The notes: a model not told the origin generated them from the sequence alone. Shown: positions 8,249-16,863, counted from the first letter of the stretch. The stretch is 64,000 nt of DNA from Yes71-27 sp040758635 (GCA_040758635.1 JBFLVI010000001.1:1-64000), one strand, 5' to 3'. Numbers and translations are program-made.

Positions 8249-9628
8249 TTGTTGGACAAAGGCGTTTTGAAGGAGGTTCTGGATGCCGCTTTGGTGCGCG
8301 GCGGAGATTTCGCCGATATTTTCGTCGAGGAACGGGAGAGCACGTTTATCAGCCTTGAAGACGGCCGTGTCGAACGGGTGCAGTTGGGATTGGACAACGG
8401 GGCGGGCGTGCGCGTCCTGTCCGGGGAAAGCACGGCTTATGCCTATACCAATGATTTGAGCCGCGAAGGGCTGCTGCGGGCGGCGGACACTGCAGCCCGC
8501 GCCGTTGGGGGGAAACCTGGGGTAAAAGTGTACGATCTGACCGCAGGGACCCCGCCCCTTCAGCCCGCTGCGGACGGAGTCCCGTTAGAGGAGAAGGTGG
8601 CCACGGTTACAACCGCGGACAGGGCGGCGCGGCAGACAGACCGGTCTGTGAAACAGGTGATGGCCAGTTACGGCGACGTAACCCAGCGGGTGCAGGTAGC
8701 CAACAGCGAAGGGATTTTCGTCGAGGACCACCGGACCCGCATTCGTTTCACGGTGCAGGCGGTGGCGTCGGAAGGAGCGGTGATCCAGACCGGGTTTGAG
8801 TCCCTGGGCAGCACGGCGAGTTTTGAGGACACTTTCCGGGAATCACCGGCGGAACAGGTGGCGCAGGTGGCGGCGCGGCGGGCGGCGGCGCTGGTCCAGG
8901 CGCCCCCGGCTCCGGCGGGGCGGATGCCCGTGGTACTGGCCGCGGAGGCAGGCGGGACCATGGTTCACGAGGCGTGCGGCCACGGCCTGGAAGCGGATCT
9001 CGTACAGAAGGGGCTTTCCGTTTACGCGGGAAAGCAGGGTGAGGCCGTGGCTGCTCCTGAGGTAACGGTTGTTGACGATGCCACCCTGCCCGGAAAGTAC
9101 GGCTCGTACCATTTTGACGACGAGGGTGTCCGGGCCCGCCCGGTAGTACTGATCAAGGACGGAGAGCTTGCCGACTTTTTGTACGACCGGCGGACGGCCG
9201 CCAAAGAAGGACGGGAATCCAACGGCCACGGCCGCCGGGAGTCTTACCAGCATAAGCCGATCCCGCGCATGGCCAACACTTACATCACCCCCGGGAAGGT
9301 CCCGCCGGAGGAGATCATCCGGGAGGTAAAGAGCGGGTTCCTGGTGAAAAAGATGGGCGGCGGGCAGGTCAACACCACCAACGGGGATTTCGTTTTCGAA
9401 GTCGCGGAAGGTTACGTCATTGAGGAAGGCGACGTCGGGGCGCTGGTCCGGGGGGCCACCCTTACCGGCAACGGTCCGGAAGTACTTAGAAAAGTGGCCA
9501 TGGTCGGCCGGGACCAGGGGTTCACCGTAGGAACCTGCGGAAAAGACGGACAGGGGGTGCCGGTGAGCGATGCCCAGCCTACCCTGCTCGTGCCGGAGTT
9601 GATCATTGGAGGGACTGGGAGGCGGTAA
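8249..9628 (+). CDS. tldD: TldD metalloprotease subunit
   Basis: Zinc-metalloprotease half of the TldD/TldE heterodimer, which degrades unfolded peptides and, in some bacteria, matures modified peptides. The HExxxH zinc motif is seen as HEACGH in TMVHEACGHGLEADL, near residue 235, with the downstream conserved YQHKPIPRMANTYI region. TTG 8249 is picked because GAAGGAG ends 8 bases before it; GTG 8240 overlaps that ribosome site. Length (about 460) matches the family. The partner follows directly. Confidence 0.95.
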   Translation: MLDKGVLKEVLDAALVRGGDFADIFVEERESTFISLEDGRVERVQLGLDNGAGVRVLSGESTAYAYTNDLSREGLLRAADTAARAVGGKPGVKVYDLTAGTPPLQPAADGVPLEEKVATVTTADRAARQTDRSVKQVMASYGDVTQRVQVANSEGIFVEDHRTRIRFTVQAVASEGAVIQTGFESLGSTASFEDTFRESPAEQVAQVAARRAAALVQAPPAPAGRMPVVLAAEAGGTMVHEACGHGLEADLVQKGLSVYAGKQGEAVAAPEVTVVDDATLPGKYGSYHFDDEGVRARPVVLIKDGELADFLYDRRTAAKEGRESNGHGRRESYQHKPIPRMANTYITPGKVPPEEIIREVKSGFLVKKMGGGQVNTTNGDFVFEVAEGYVIEEGDVGALVRGATLTGNGPEVLRKVAMVGRDQGFTVGTCGKDGQGVPVSDAQPTLLVPELIIGGTGRR

Positions 9629-9630
9629 GG

Positions 9631-10974
9631 TTGACGGAGGAGCTTCTTGCAGTAGCAGAGGCAGCGGTTACGCAAGGCATGCGGCAGGGGGCCGACGGGG
9701 TGGAGGCCTATGCCAGTGTAGGGCGCCAATTGAGCGTGGAGGTGCGGCATGGGAAGGTCGAGACCTTGAAGCAAGCCGAGGATAAAGGTATCGGCGTGCG
9801 ACTGCTTAAAGGGCAACAGGTCGGGTTTGCCTTCGGAACCGAACTCTCCAGGGCCGGGATTAAAGACGTGGTGCGCCGCGCCCTGGCGGCGGCGGTTTAC
9901 ACGGGGGCCGATACCCACCGGCGCCTCCCGGAACCGGCGGAAACTTATGCGGCGATGGAGCTTTACGACCAGGAAATCGCCGCGGTGCCGGTGGAGGAAA
10001 AGATAGCCCTGGCCAAAAGGATGGAAGAAGCAGCGCTCGGCTTCGATTCGCGCGTAAAGGTCATCGAGAGCTCTACTTACCACGAAGGAAGCGGCGAGGT
10101 GGCGATCGTTAACTCACAGGGGATCAGCGCTTCCTGCCGGAGTGCAGTCTGTGGGCTATATATCAGCCTGGCCGCCCAGCAGGACGGTCAAAGTGAAACG
10201 GGCTACGCCCTCTGGTACGGACGCCGCTACCGGGAGCTGGCGCCCGAGGACTTGGGGCGGGAGGCGGCGGCGCGGGCGGTTAAGCTGCTCGGGGCCCGGG
10301 CGATCGGAACTTGCACCGTGCCCGTGGTCTTTGATCCTTATGTTGCGGTTGATATTATCGGGCTTCTGGGTCCGGCACTGACGGCGGAAGCGGTACAGCG
10401 GGGCCGGTCGCTGTTTGCCGGCAAGGTGGGCGAGCAGGTGGCGGCGCCAGGCGTCACCCTGGTTGACGACGGCACCTATCCGTCCGGAGTTCGTACGGCC
10501 CCTTTCGACGGAGAGGGGGTTCCGGCGCAGCGGACGGTCCTGATTGAAGACGGCGTACTTAAGGGGTATCTTTACGATACCTACACCGCGCACCGGGAAG
10601 GGAAAAGGTCCACCGGGAACGCAGTGCGGGGCAGCTTCAAGAGCACGCCGACGGTGGGCACAAGTAACTTTTACCTTGAGCCGGGCCCTTGTTCCCCGGC
10701 GGAGCTGGTCGGGGAGGTGGAGCAGGGTTTCTACGTCTTGGAGGTGCTGGGAATGCATACCGCCAACCCCATTTCCGGAGATTTTTCCGTCGGCGCGGTG
10801 GGAATCTGGATCAAACACGGTGTGCTGGCGCGTCCGGTGCGGGGGGTGGTGATCGCCGGCAACATCAAAGAACTGCTCACCAGTATCGACGCGGTTGGGA
10901 ACGACCTGCGTTTCTTCGGCGGCCGGGGGGCGCCGACCTTCCGGGTAACGGGACTGAAGGTGAGCGGGGATTAG
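9631..10974 (+). CDS. tldE: TldE/PmbA partner subunit
   Basis: Non-metal subunit of the TldD/TldE protease. The 447 residues share the overall TldD fold (ADGVEAYASVGRQLSVEVRHG at the N-terminus, split as ADGVEAYASV and GRQLSVEVRHG), but the zinc motif is absent, as expected for TldE. The C-terminal GDFSVGAVGIWI block is typical. The TTG start lies two bases after the tldD stop, with no separate promoter, so the two are cotranscribed. Confidence 0.95.
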   Translation: MTEELLAVAEAAVTQGMRQGADGVEAYASVGRQLSVEVRHGKVETLKQAEDKGIGVRLLKGQQVGFAFGTELSRAGIKDVVRRALAAAVYTGADTHRRLPEPAETYAAMELYDQEIAAVPVEEKIALAKRMEEAALGFDSRVKVIESSTYHEGSGEVAIVNSQGISASCRSAVCGLYISLAAQQDGQSETGYALWYGRRYRELAPEDLGREAAARAVKLLGARAIGTCTVPVVFDPYVAVDIIGLLGPALTAEAVQRGRSLFAGKVGEQVAAPGVTLVDDGTYPSGVRTAPFDGEGVPAQRTVLIEDGVLKGYLYDTYTAHREGKRSTGNAVRGSFKSTPTVGTSNFYLEPGPCSPAELVGEVEQGFYVLEVLGMHTANPISGDFSVGAVGIWIKHGVLARPVRGVVIAGNIKELLTSIDAVGNDLRFFGGRGAPTFRVTGLKVSGD

Positions 10975-11095
10975 GCTGAAACTGATTGACCTTTAGGGTC
11001 AGTTCGAAGCTCAACAGTTTGAAGTTATGAGAATGCCGAATCCAGTCTTTAAGTCCTTACTTAAATAAAACGTTGAATGTTGAACGTTAGAGGGA
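10975..11095. repeat. R1 repeat, one forward unit
   Basis: A forward unit with core TGACC-TTTAG-GGTCA. The outer base pair is changed on both sides relative to GGACC...GGTCC, a compensatory change that keeps the inverted repeat. Trailing words GTTCGAAGCTCAACAGTTTGA and CGTTGAATGTTGAACGTT (here 18-20 bases each) follow. The unit lies between tldE and aroQ. Confidence 0.7.
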
Positions 11096-11102
11096 GAGAG
11101 AA

Positions 11103-11552
11103 ATGAAGATACTGGTCTTGCACGGGCCGAACCTGAACCTCCTGGGGAAAAGAGAACCGGACGTCTACGGGAGGGACTCACTAACGGCGATTGATGCGGC
11201 GCTGCAGGCATTGGGCCGCGAACTCGGGGTGGCGGTCGAGTGTTTCCAATCGAACCACGAGGGAGAGTTAATTGACAAGTTGCACCAGACCGACGCCCAG
11301 GCGGTGGTGATAAATCCCGGCGCTTTCACGCATTACAGCATTGCGCTCCGGGACGCGGTGGCCGCCGTAGGTATACCGGCGGTGGAGATTCACCTGTCAA
11401 ACATCCACGCCCGGGAAGAGTTCCGGCGCCATTCGGTGATTGCCCCGGTGGCCGCCGGGCAGGTGAGCGGTTTCGGGCCGGAGAGTTACCTTCTCGGCCT
11501 GCGGGCGGCCGTACACCTGGCGCGGACTCAGTCGTCCCGACACTCAGTGTAA
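11103..11552 (+). CDS. aroQ: Type II 3-dehydroquinate dehydratase
   Basis: Cytosolic enzyme of the shikimate pathway that dehydrates 3-dehydroquinate to 3-dehydroshikimate. At 149 residues it has the usual type II length. Conserved features include HGPNLNLLGKREPDVYG with the catalytic Tyr22 and Arg17, NPGAFTHYSIALRDA, and EIHLSNIHAREEFR with the catalytic His. AGGGAGAGA precedes the ATG. The next gene, an M24 peptidase, is separated by about 140 bases without features. Confidence 0.97.
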   Translation: MKILVLHGPNLNLLGKREPDVYGRDSLTAIDAALQALGRELGVAVECFQSNHEGELIDKLHQTDAQAVVINPGAFTHYSIALRDAVAAVGIPAVEIHLSNIHAREEFRRHSVIAPVAAGQVSGFGPESYLLGLRAAVHLARTQSSRHSV

Positions 11553-11692
11553 ACTTCAGGCTTTGAAACACTTCTTTGCCTAAGAAATTCTTTTTCTTCG
11601 AAGCTCAAAAGCTACATTGAGTATCGGGTCGGTCGTCGGACTCGTAGGAAAACGCCTATAGTGTTTCCCCTTTAAATAAAAGAGGGAGAGCG

Positions 11693-12766
11693 TTGAGCGA
11701 GCGACTGGTGAAACTACGCTCCAAGTTGGATGCTGCAGGAATAGAAGGTTTTCTGATTACCAACCCTGAAAACCGGTATTACCTTTCGGGGTTCACCGGT
11801 ACAAGCGGGTTTCTGCTGGTCACATCCCGGGAGTCTGTCCTGGTGACCGACGGTCGCTACACGGAACAGGCGCGGGCGGAGTGCCCGAAACTCGAAGTGG
11901 TGGAGGCCAAACGCCCGTGGCCGGACGGGGTCATCAGGGTGGTGCGGGAGGCCGGTCTGCGGTCCTTGGGAGCGGAGTCCGGACACCTGAGTTACGCGCG
12001 GTGGCAGGAACTGGTTAACGGTCTGGACGGCACCGTGCTGGTTCCCGTGCGCAACCTGGTGGAAGAATTGCGAATGGTAAAAGAGCCGGGCGAAATCGCC
12101 TTGATCAGGGAAGCGGTGCGGCTGGTGGACGCGGTATTCGCTGATTGCTTGCCGGGGCTGCGGGCGGGAGTCAGGGAACGGGAATGGGCGCTGGAACTGG
12201 AGTTTGCCCTGCGCCGCAGAGGTGCGGAAAGGGCGGCGTTCGATTTCATCGTTGCCTCGGGCTGGCGGTCGGCGCTCCCGCACGGGGTGGCCACGGAGAA
12301 GGTTATCCAACCGGGCGAACTGGTGGTTATTGATTGCGGAGGGGTGCTGCAGCGGTACTGTGCCGACTTCACCCGAACAGTGGTGACAGGAGCGGCCGCC
12401 GGCTGGCAGGAGGAGGTTTACCGGGCGGTGCTTGCGGCGCAGAAGGCTGCCATCGCTGCCGTTCGCCCGGGAGCGGCCGCCGGGGAAGTGGACCGGGCGG
12501 CGCGGACGGTCCTGGCGGAGTATGGGTATGCCGAGGCCTTTGTCCACAGCACGGGACATGGTCTGGGGCTTGCAGTCCACGAGGAGCCGCGCCTCGCCGA
12601 GGGAGTCGAGGCGATACTCGAGCCGGGAATGGTGGTAACCGTAGAACCCGGAGTCTACCTCCCCGGGAGGGGAGGCGTTCGGATTGAAGACGTGGTGGTG
12701 GTTACCGACCACGGTGCTGAGGTGCTGACGGCGACGCCGAAGGACGTTTTGCCGGTGGTCGGGTAA
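11693..12766 (+). CDS. pepP: Xaa-Pro aminopeptidase-like M24B metallopeptidase
   Basis: Cytosolic dinuclear-metal peptidase that removes N-terminal residues ahead of proline. The N-terminal creatinase-like domain (YLSGFTGTSGFLLV) is followed by the pita-bread catalytic domain. Metal ligands are visible in VIDCGG, CADFTRTV, HSTGHGLGLAVHE, TVEPGVYLPG and IEDVVVV. The TTG start has AGAGGGAGAG 3-6 bases before it. Its position directly upstream of efp is a common Firmicutes arrangement. The family also includes PepQ prolidases, so substrate choice is uncertain. Confidence 0.93.
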   Translation: MSERLVKLRSKLDAAGIEGFLITNPENRYYLSGFTGTSGFLLVTSRESVLVTDGRYTEQARAECPKLEVVEAKRPWPDGVIRVVREAGLRSLGAESGHLSYARWQELVNGLDGTVLVPVRNLVEELRMVKEPGEIALIREAVRLVDAVFADCLPGLRAGVREREWALELEFALRRRGAERAAFDFIVASGWRSALPHGVATEKVIQPGELVVIDCGGVLQRYCADFTRTVVTGAAAGWQEEVYRAVLAAQKAAIAAVRPGAAAGEVDRAARTVLAEYGYAEAFVHSTGHGLGLAVHEEPRLAEGVEAILEPGMVVTVEPGVYLPGRGGVRIEDVVVVTDHGAEVLTATPKDVLPVVG

Positions 12767-12803
12767 AAAATAGAAAGCACGCTGAACAACGGGAGGGGAG
12801 AAT

Positions 12804-13361
12804 TTGATTTCCACCAACGATTTCCGCACGGGTTTGACGATTGAGCTGGACGGAGATGTTTACCAGGTGCTCGAGTTTCTCCACGTGAAGCCGGGGAAGG
12901 GTTCACCGTTCGTCCGTTCGAAGCTTCGGAATCTGCGGACCGGAGCTGTGATCGAGCGGACGTTCAACGCGGGGGAGAAAGTACCGCGGGCGCACCTGGA
13001 ACGGCGGGCGACGCAGTATCTGTATAGTGACGGCGATAATTATTATTTCATGGATATGGAGAGTTTTGAGCAGGTTCCCCTGGGGCCGAAAGAGTTGGGC
13101 GACGCGGTGAAGTTCCTGAAAGAGAATATGGAGGTCTTCGTGCTTTCATACCAGGACAAGGTTCTCGGCGTAGAGCTTCCCAACACGGTGGAATTGCAGG
13201 TGGTGGAGACCACGCCCGGCGTCAAGGGTGATACGGCTGCCGGTGGTTCCAAGCCCGCGAAGCTTGAAACCGGCCTGGTGGTTCAGGTGCCGCTTTTTAT
13301 TGAAGAGGGCGACGTGCTTCAGATCGACACCCGCACCGGCGAGTATCTCAAACGGGCATAG
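12804..13361 (+). CDS. efp: Translation elongation factor P
   Basis: Ribosome-binding factor that relieves stalling at consecutive prolines. The 185 residues have the three-domain beta-barrel layout: KOW-like domain I with the loop KPGKGSPF (Lys32 at the tip), a central OB domain (YMD-type YYFMDMESFEQ) and C-terminal GEYLKRA. The TTG start has GGGAGGGGAG just upstream. No EpmA/EarP-type modification gene is seen nearby, which is normal in Firmicutes. Confidence 0.97.
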   Translation: MISTNDFRTGLTIELDGDVYQVLEFLHVKPGKGSPFVRSKLRNLRTGAVIERTFNAGEKVPRAHLERRATQYLYSDGDNYYFMDMESFEQVPLGPKELGDAVKFLKENMEVFVLSYQDKVLGVELPNTVELQVVETTPGVKGDTAAGGSKPAKLETGLVVQVPLFIEEGDVLQIDTRTGEYLKRA

Positions 13362-13365
13362 GCGG

Positions 13366-13560
13366 TTTTGCGTTCGAGCTTAGGCTGATGGACCTGCAGG
13401 GTCCGTTCGACGTTGAAGCTCAGGCGGACGGACCTTTAAGGTCCGTTCTGTGTTCGGCGTTCGACGTTCGGCTTAAGGTGATGGACCTTTAAGGTCGGTT
13501 CACAGTTCACAGTTCGGGTTCAGGCTGATGGACCTTTGGGGTCGGTTCACGGTTCGGTTT
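13366..13560. repeat. R1 repeat array, four forward units
   Basis: Four tandem forward units with cores GGACC-TGCAG-GGTCC, GGACC-TTTAA-GGTCC, GGACC-TTTAA-GGTCG and GGACC-TTTGG-GGTCG. They are spaced 45-55 bases apart by words such as GTTCGACGTTGAAG and GTTCACAGTTCACAG. The centre of the inverted repeat varies while the arms are kept. Confidence 0.85.
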
Positions 13561-13733
13561 AAGTTACACCTGAGTACCGGGCTGTTTGCGGCAAAAACGC
13601 CACCTCCAGCTTTCACTTCTCGCCTCCCAAATGGAACGCTGCGGCCTGTCTGCTTTCCTTGTTTAAGTTTGTTACGGTATGGACATAACTAATAAAAGCG
13701 TTGGCGCAAGGTTGGGTTGGGAGGTTTGGGAAA
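13561..13733. other. Gap before the CD1247-type gene
   Basis: No gene and no convincing promoter were seen in the 170 bases after the R1 array. An AT-richer stretch (TTGTTTAAG to ATAACTAATAAAAG, 13659-13699) could hold a promoter, but the hexamers do not fit well at normal spacing. Confidence 0.3.
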
Positions 13734-14078
13734 ATGGCTGATTTGCGCGCCCGGGTAGCTTACATCAGGGGGCTCCTTTCCGGTTTCGACGGCAACGGTG
13801 ATTCGAAAGAGGCCTACCTCCTCAAGGAGATGGTCCAGGTGCTCGACGAATTGTCGGAGGAGCTTGCGGCCGTGAGGGAAGTACAGGAGGACCTCGAGGA
13901 GTACGTGCAGGCGCTGGACGAAGACCTCTACGTCTTGGAGACGGCGATCTTCGAGGACGAGGAAACGGAACTGGAGGCCGGGGGAATGCCCGCCGAAACC
14001 GTCCAGGTGGCCGAAGGGGCCGACGGGGAGGCTTCGCCGGCAGCAAACACCGGGGAGCAACGGGGAGAAGACTTTTAA
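13734..14078 (+). CDS. CD1247-type N-terminal domain protein
   Basis: A 114-residue acidic protein. Residues 1-60 (ADLRARVAYIRGLLSGFD, EAYLLKEMVQVLDELSEELA) match my memory of the small CD1247 N-terminal domain family of anaerobic Firmicutes. These proteins often end in a zinc ribbon; here the tail is acidic and carries no Cys. ATG 13734 is chosen over the ORF start at 13701 because GGGAGG lies 9 bases upstream. A long alpha-helix or coiled coil is likely. Function is unknown. A terminator follows at 14105. Confidence 0.65.
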   Translation: MADLRARVAYIRGLLSGFDGNGDSKEAYLLKEMVQVLDELSEELAAVREVQEDLEEYVQALDEDLYVLETAIFEDEETELEAGGMPAETVQVAEGADGEASPAANTGEQRGEDF

Positions 14079-14104
14079 AGATTGAAAGCAGACCTTTAAA
14101 CGGA

Positions 14105-14135
14105 GGGGTCCGGAAGGAGGGCCCCTTTGGTTTTT
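14105..14135 (+). terminator. Rho-independent terminator
   Basis: Stem GGGGTCC (14105-14111) pairs with GGGCCCC (14119-14125), with one G-U pair and a 7-base loop. It is followed by TTTGGTTTTT. It ends the transcript of the gene at 13734-14078. Confidence 0.75.
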
Positions 14136-14266
14136 CCTGGAGACCGCTGCAAAACTTCGCCTGGCTTTGTCAGCCGGTCGGGTCCGGGTGCTCACGTACC
14201 CCCAAGTACGCTCCGCCCCGTCTCCTCCCGGCTTTCGCGCCATGCTCGTTTTTCGCAGTCTCCAGG
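14136..14266. repeat. Palindrome-ended intergenic element (MITE- or REP-like)
   Basis: A 131-base element with terminal inverted repeats: CCTGGAGACCGC...AAAAC at the left end, and the reverse complement of CCTGGAGACTGCGAAAAAC at the right end. The interior holds a further small palindrome (ACGTACCCCCAAGTACG). A 16-base stretch from the left arm, CTGCAAAACTTCGCCT, recurs inverted at 36588-36603. There is no coding potential. It may be a non-autonomous mobile element. Confidence 0.55.
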
Positions 14267-14346
14267 CTTTTCGCTAAAACTATCGTGCTGTAGATAGATG
14301 AGCTTATTTCTCGAAAGGTTAGAGTTTTGCAACACTCTCCTAGTTG

Positions 14347-14374
14347 GAATAAACTGCAAATCCCGGCATAACCT
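14347..14374 (+). promoter_or_regulatory. Possible sigma-E-type promoter of spoIIIA
   Basis: GAATAAA at 14347-14353 and CATAACCT at 14367-14374 loosely resemble a mother-cell sigma-E promoter (ATATT / CATACA-T), about 23 bases before the start of spoIIIAA. The match is partial. The expectation comes from Bacillus, where the spoIIIA operon is transcribed by sigma E. Confidence 0.3.
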
Positions 14375-14396
14375 TATTGCGAGGAGGGACAAACTC

Positions 14397-15422
14397 TTGA
14401 ACGCAAAGGAATTCTGCTGTCGGGAGGGTTTGCTCCGGTTTTTTCCGGCAACAATCAGAAAGGTGCTGGAACCGCTTCCGGTCTGGGAAGAGATCGAAGA
14501 GGTACGGCTGAGAGCGGGAAGGCCGCTGCTCCTGCGGTTAACGCGGGGCGACGCGTTCGTCTCCCCGGAGGGGGCTCTTGTTAACCGTCCGGAAAAGAGT
14601 TATCTGGTTACGTTTGAGGAAATCAGCCGGACGGTAAATGCCGCCACCAACGCTTCGGTTTACGCCTTTGAAGAAGAAATGCGGCACGGCTACCTGACGC
14701 TGCCCGGAGGGCACCGCCTCGGGCTGTCCGGGCGAACGGTGATCGAAAGGGGAGCCATACGGAGATTTAGATACATCACCGGCCTCAACGTCCGGGTTGC
14801 CCGGGAAGTGCGCGGGGCGGCCGGCACCGTCCTGCCGTACGTCCTTTCGGGCGCGCCGCCGCGCGTCTGCCACACCCTGATCGTCTCGCCGCCGCGTTCG
14901 GGGAAAACCACGCTGTTGCGGGACCTTGTTCGCCAGTTGTCCAACGGGAAAGCGGGGCTTAATTTTCCCGGCGCCACGGTGGGACTGGTGGACGAGCGCT
15001 CCGAGGTTGCGGCCTGTTTTCAGGGGGTGCCCCAACTGGATGTGGGCGTTCGCACAGACGTTCTCGATGCTTGTCCCAAGGCCGAAGGGATCAGGCTTCT
15101 GGTCCGGGCTTTCGGCCCCGACGTGGTGGCAACCGATGAAATCGGCCGGGCTGAAGATGCCCGAGCTATAGAAGACGCTTTGAACGCGGGAGTGAAGGTG
15201 GTGGCCACGGCCCATGCGCGGACCTTGGAAGAGTTGCAAAAGCGCCCCTTTTTTCGTTACCTTTTCGGCCTCGGGGTAATCGAGCGGTTTGTTTTACTGG
15301 CGCGGCGGACGAAGCCGGGTGAAGTGGCGGCCGTTTTAGACGGCGCACGGAAACCGGCGGTGCCGATCGTCGGCTGTCAGTTGCCGGAAGGAAAGATCCA
15401 AACTTTGATCATTCGAAGTTGA
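14397..15422 (+). CDS. spoIIIAA: Stage III sporulation ATPase SpoIIIAA
   Basis: Secretion-type ATPase of the mother-cell-to-forespore feeding-tube complex. The Walker A region reads VSPPRSGKTTLLRDL, followed by GLVDERSEVAA and VATDEIGRAEDA (Walker B). The N-terminal ring domain contains EIEEVRLRAGRPLLLR. TTG 14397 is preferred because GAGGAGGG lies 8 bases before it. The frame is open 33 codons further up, but that part does not look like the family. The product is 341 residues. An R1/R2 repeat block separates it from spoIIIAB. Confidence 0.95.
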   Translation: MNAKEFCCREGLLRFFPATIRKVLEPLPVWEEIEEVRLRAGRPLLLRLTRGDAFVSPEGALVNRPEKSYLVTFEEISRTVNAATNASVYAFEEEMRHGYLTLPGGHRLGLSGRTVIERGAIRRFRYITGLNVRVAREVRGAAGTVLPYVLSGAPPRVCHTLIVSPPRSGKTTLLRDLVRQLSNGKAGLNFPGATVGLVDERSEVAACFQGVPQLDVGVRTDVLDACPKAEGIRLLVRAFGPDVVATDEIGRAEDARAIEDALNAGVKVVATAHARTLEELQKRPFFRYLFGLGVIERFVLLARRTKPGEVAAVLDGARKPAVPIVGCQLPEGKIQTLIIRS

Positions 15423-15560
15423 AGCTTAGGCGGATGGTTTATGGGGGTCCGTTCGACATTCAACGTTCGACGTTCGACGTTGAAATAAAAACAGGATCGG
15501 GGGCTGTTCCAAATTCTCTTTCTTCTGGCTTTTGGATTCTGACCCTATACCCGGTCAGGA
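15415..15560. repeat. R1 unit followed by an R2 piece inside the spoIIIA operon
   Basis: A diverged forward R1 unit (GCGGATGGTTTATGGGGGTCC, read here in two parts GCGGATGGTTTATG and GGGGTCCGTTCG) is followed by CATTCAACGTTCGACGTTCG words. An R2 stretch TTTCTTCTGGCTTTTGGATT comes next. It fills the gap between spoIIIAA and spoIIIAB. Confidence 0.65.
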
Positions 15561-15569
15561 GGCGAAAGT

Positions 15570-16088
15570 GTGCTCAAAGCACTCGGCGCAGGGATGGTGA
15601 TTTTTGCGGGAAGCCTTGCCGGTTTCCAGGCCGGTGAGCTTTACGCCCGGCGCCCGCGGGAGCTTAAAGCCCTGGTGGGGGCGCTCCAGTTGCTGCAAAC
15701 GCAGATCGGCTATGCTGCAACGCCGCTCCGGGAGGCCCTGCTTGCGGTGGCCGAGCAGGCAAGTTCGAGGGTAGCACATTTTTTCCGGAGCGCCGCCCGC
15801 CATCTGGATGTGCAGGGCGGGTGTACGGCGGCCGAAGCGTGGGAGAAGGCAATCCAGGACGTGGCTGCGGGTACGGCGCTGCGCGAAGAAGATTTCGGTG
15901 TGCTGCGCGACCTGGGTGCGGCTTTGGGGAGCTCCGACCGGGAGGACCAGGTGCGGCACATCGGACTCGCGCTGGAGCGGCTGAAGGTGGCGGCAGCTTC
16001 GGCCGACGAAGACGCCCGGCGGTACGTCCGCCTTTACAATTTCCTGGGGTTTGGGGCGGGCCTCGGCCTGGCCATCCTGCTTTGTTAA
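15570..16088 (+). CDS. spoIIIAB: Stage III sporulation protein SpoIIIAB
   Basis: Inner-membrane protein of the SpoIIIA complex with a GspF-like fold. The 172 residues begin with a membrane helix (LGAGMVIFAGSLAGFQAG), carry the conserved RRPRELKALVGALQLLQTQI (20 residues), and end in a second membrane helix (FLGFGAGLGLAILLC). AGGAGGCGAAA precedes the GTG start. The length matches the Bacillus protein. Confidence 0.93.
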   Translation: MLKALGAGMVIFAGSLAGFQAGELYARRPRELKALVGALQLLQTQIGYAATPLREALLAVAEQASSRVAHFFRSAARHLDVQGGCTAAEAWEKAIQDVAAGTALREEDFGVLRDLGAALGSSDREDQVRHIGLALERLKVAAASADEDARRYVRLYNFLGFGAGLGLAILLC

Positions 16089-16089
16089 C

Positions 16090-16250
16090 TCTATAGGGAC
16101 GGGTTTTGGGGTCTGTTCACGGTTTGGGCTCGAGCTGATGGAGCTTTGGGGTCCGTTTGAAGTTCAAGGTTCTAAGTTCTAAGTTTGACATTCTGCCTCT
16201 TTCTTCTGGATTCTGACTTCTGGCTTCTAATGTCTGACTTCTGTTACAGG
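16090..16250. repeat. R1 units followed by an R2 block inside the spoIIIA operon
   Basis: A degraded and a good forward R1 unit (CTGATGGAGC-TTTGG-GGTCC) at 16090-16165 are followed by GTTCTAAGTTCTAAG words. R2 follows at 16196-16245 (TTCTTCTGGATTCTGACTTC, then TGGCTTCTAATGTCTGACTT). It fills the gap between spoIIIAB and spoIIIAC. The R1 part is close to identical to the copy at 1022-1128. Confidence 0.75.
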
Positions 16251-16258
16251 AGGTCGCT

Positions 16259-16459
16259 ATGAACAACATTGACCTGATTTTCAAGATCGCGGGTGTGGGC
16301 ATTCTCACCGCGGTCCTGCACGCGATGCTCAAACACGCCGGAAAGGAAGACCTTGCCCACCTGGCGACGCTGGCCGGCGTGGCGATAGTACTGCTCTGGG
16401 TGGTCCGGCTCTTGGGCTCGCTTTTCACCGAAGTACAGTCGGTTTTCAAGCTTTTCTGA
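16259..16459 (+). CDS. spoIIIAC: Stage III sporulation protein SpoIIIAC
   Basis: A 66-residue membrane protein with two helices (IFKIAGVGILTAVLHAML and LATLAGVAIVLLWVVRLLG). It has the family motif HAGKEDLAHLATLAG between them. ACAGGAGGTCGCT precedes the ATG. It belongs to the SpoIIIAC/AD family that forms part of the membrane base of the channel complex. It is spaced 16 bases from spoIIIAD. Confidence 0.95.
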   Translation: MNNIDLIFKIAGVGILTAVLHAMLKHAGKEDLAHLATLAGVAIVLLWVVRLLGSLFTEVQSVFKLF

Positions 16460-16475
16460 CGCTGGAGGGAGGAAG

Positions 16476-16862
16476 ATGGACATTATTCAGGTTGTCAGCT
16501 TCGCCCTGGTCGCGGCGGTCCTGGCGGTAGTGCTACGGTCGCAACGACCGGAACTGGGTTTGCTGGTGGGGGTTGCCGCAGGGGTGGTAATTTTTTTGGC
16601 GCTGATCGGCAAAATCAGCGCGGCGGTTGCGGTGTTGAACAACGTTGCCGGCCGTGCAGGCCTGAACATGGTATACCTGGACACCATTCTCAAAATCGTC
16701 GGCATCGCCTACGTGGCGGATTTTGGCGCCCAAATGTGCCGGGACGCAGGGGAAGGAGCGCTGGCGGTGAAGGTGGAGTTTGCCGCCAAGGTGCTGATCC
16801 TGGTGCTGGCCTTGCCGATCATTATCGGACTGCTGGACCTCCTGCTGGAGCTGGTGGCTTAG
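16476..16862 (+). CDS. spoIIIAD: Stage III sporulation protein SpoIIIAD
   Basis: A 128-residue protein with four likely membrane helices. The conserved central part YLDTILKIVGIAYVADFGAQ (20 residues) is diagnostic and related in sequence to SpoIIIAC. GGAGGGAGG lies just before the ATG. One base separates it from spoIIIAE, so translation is probably coupled. Confidence 0.95.
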   Translation: MDIIQVVSFALVAAVLAVVLRSQRPELGLLVGVAAGVVIFLALIGKISAAVAVLNNVAGRAGLNMVYLDTILKIVGIAYVADFGAQMCRDAGEGALAVKVEFAAKVLILVLALPIIIGLLDLLLELVA

Positions 16863-16863
16863 G

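Noticed and set aside
11714..12829. Minus-strand open frame of 371 codons opposite pepP
   Set aside because: Shadow of the M24 peptidase gene, whose metal motifs are complete on the + strand.
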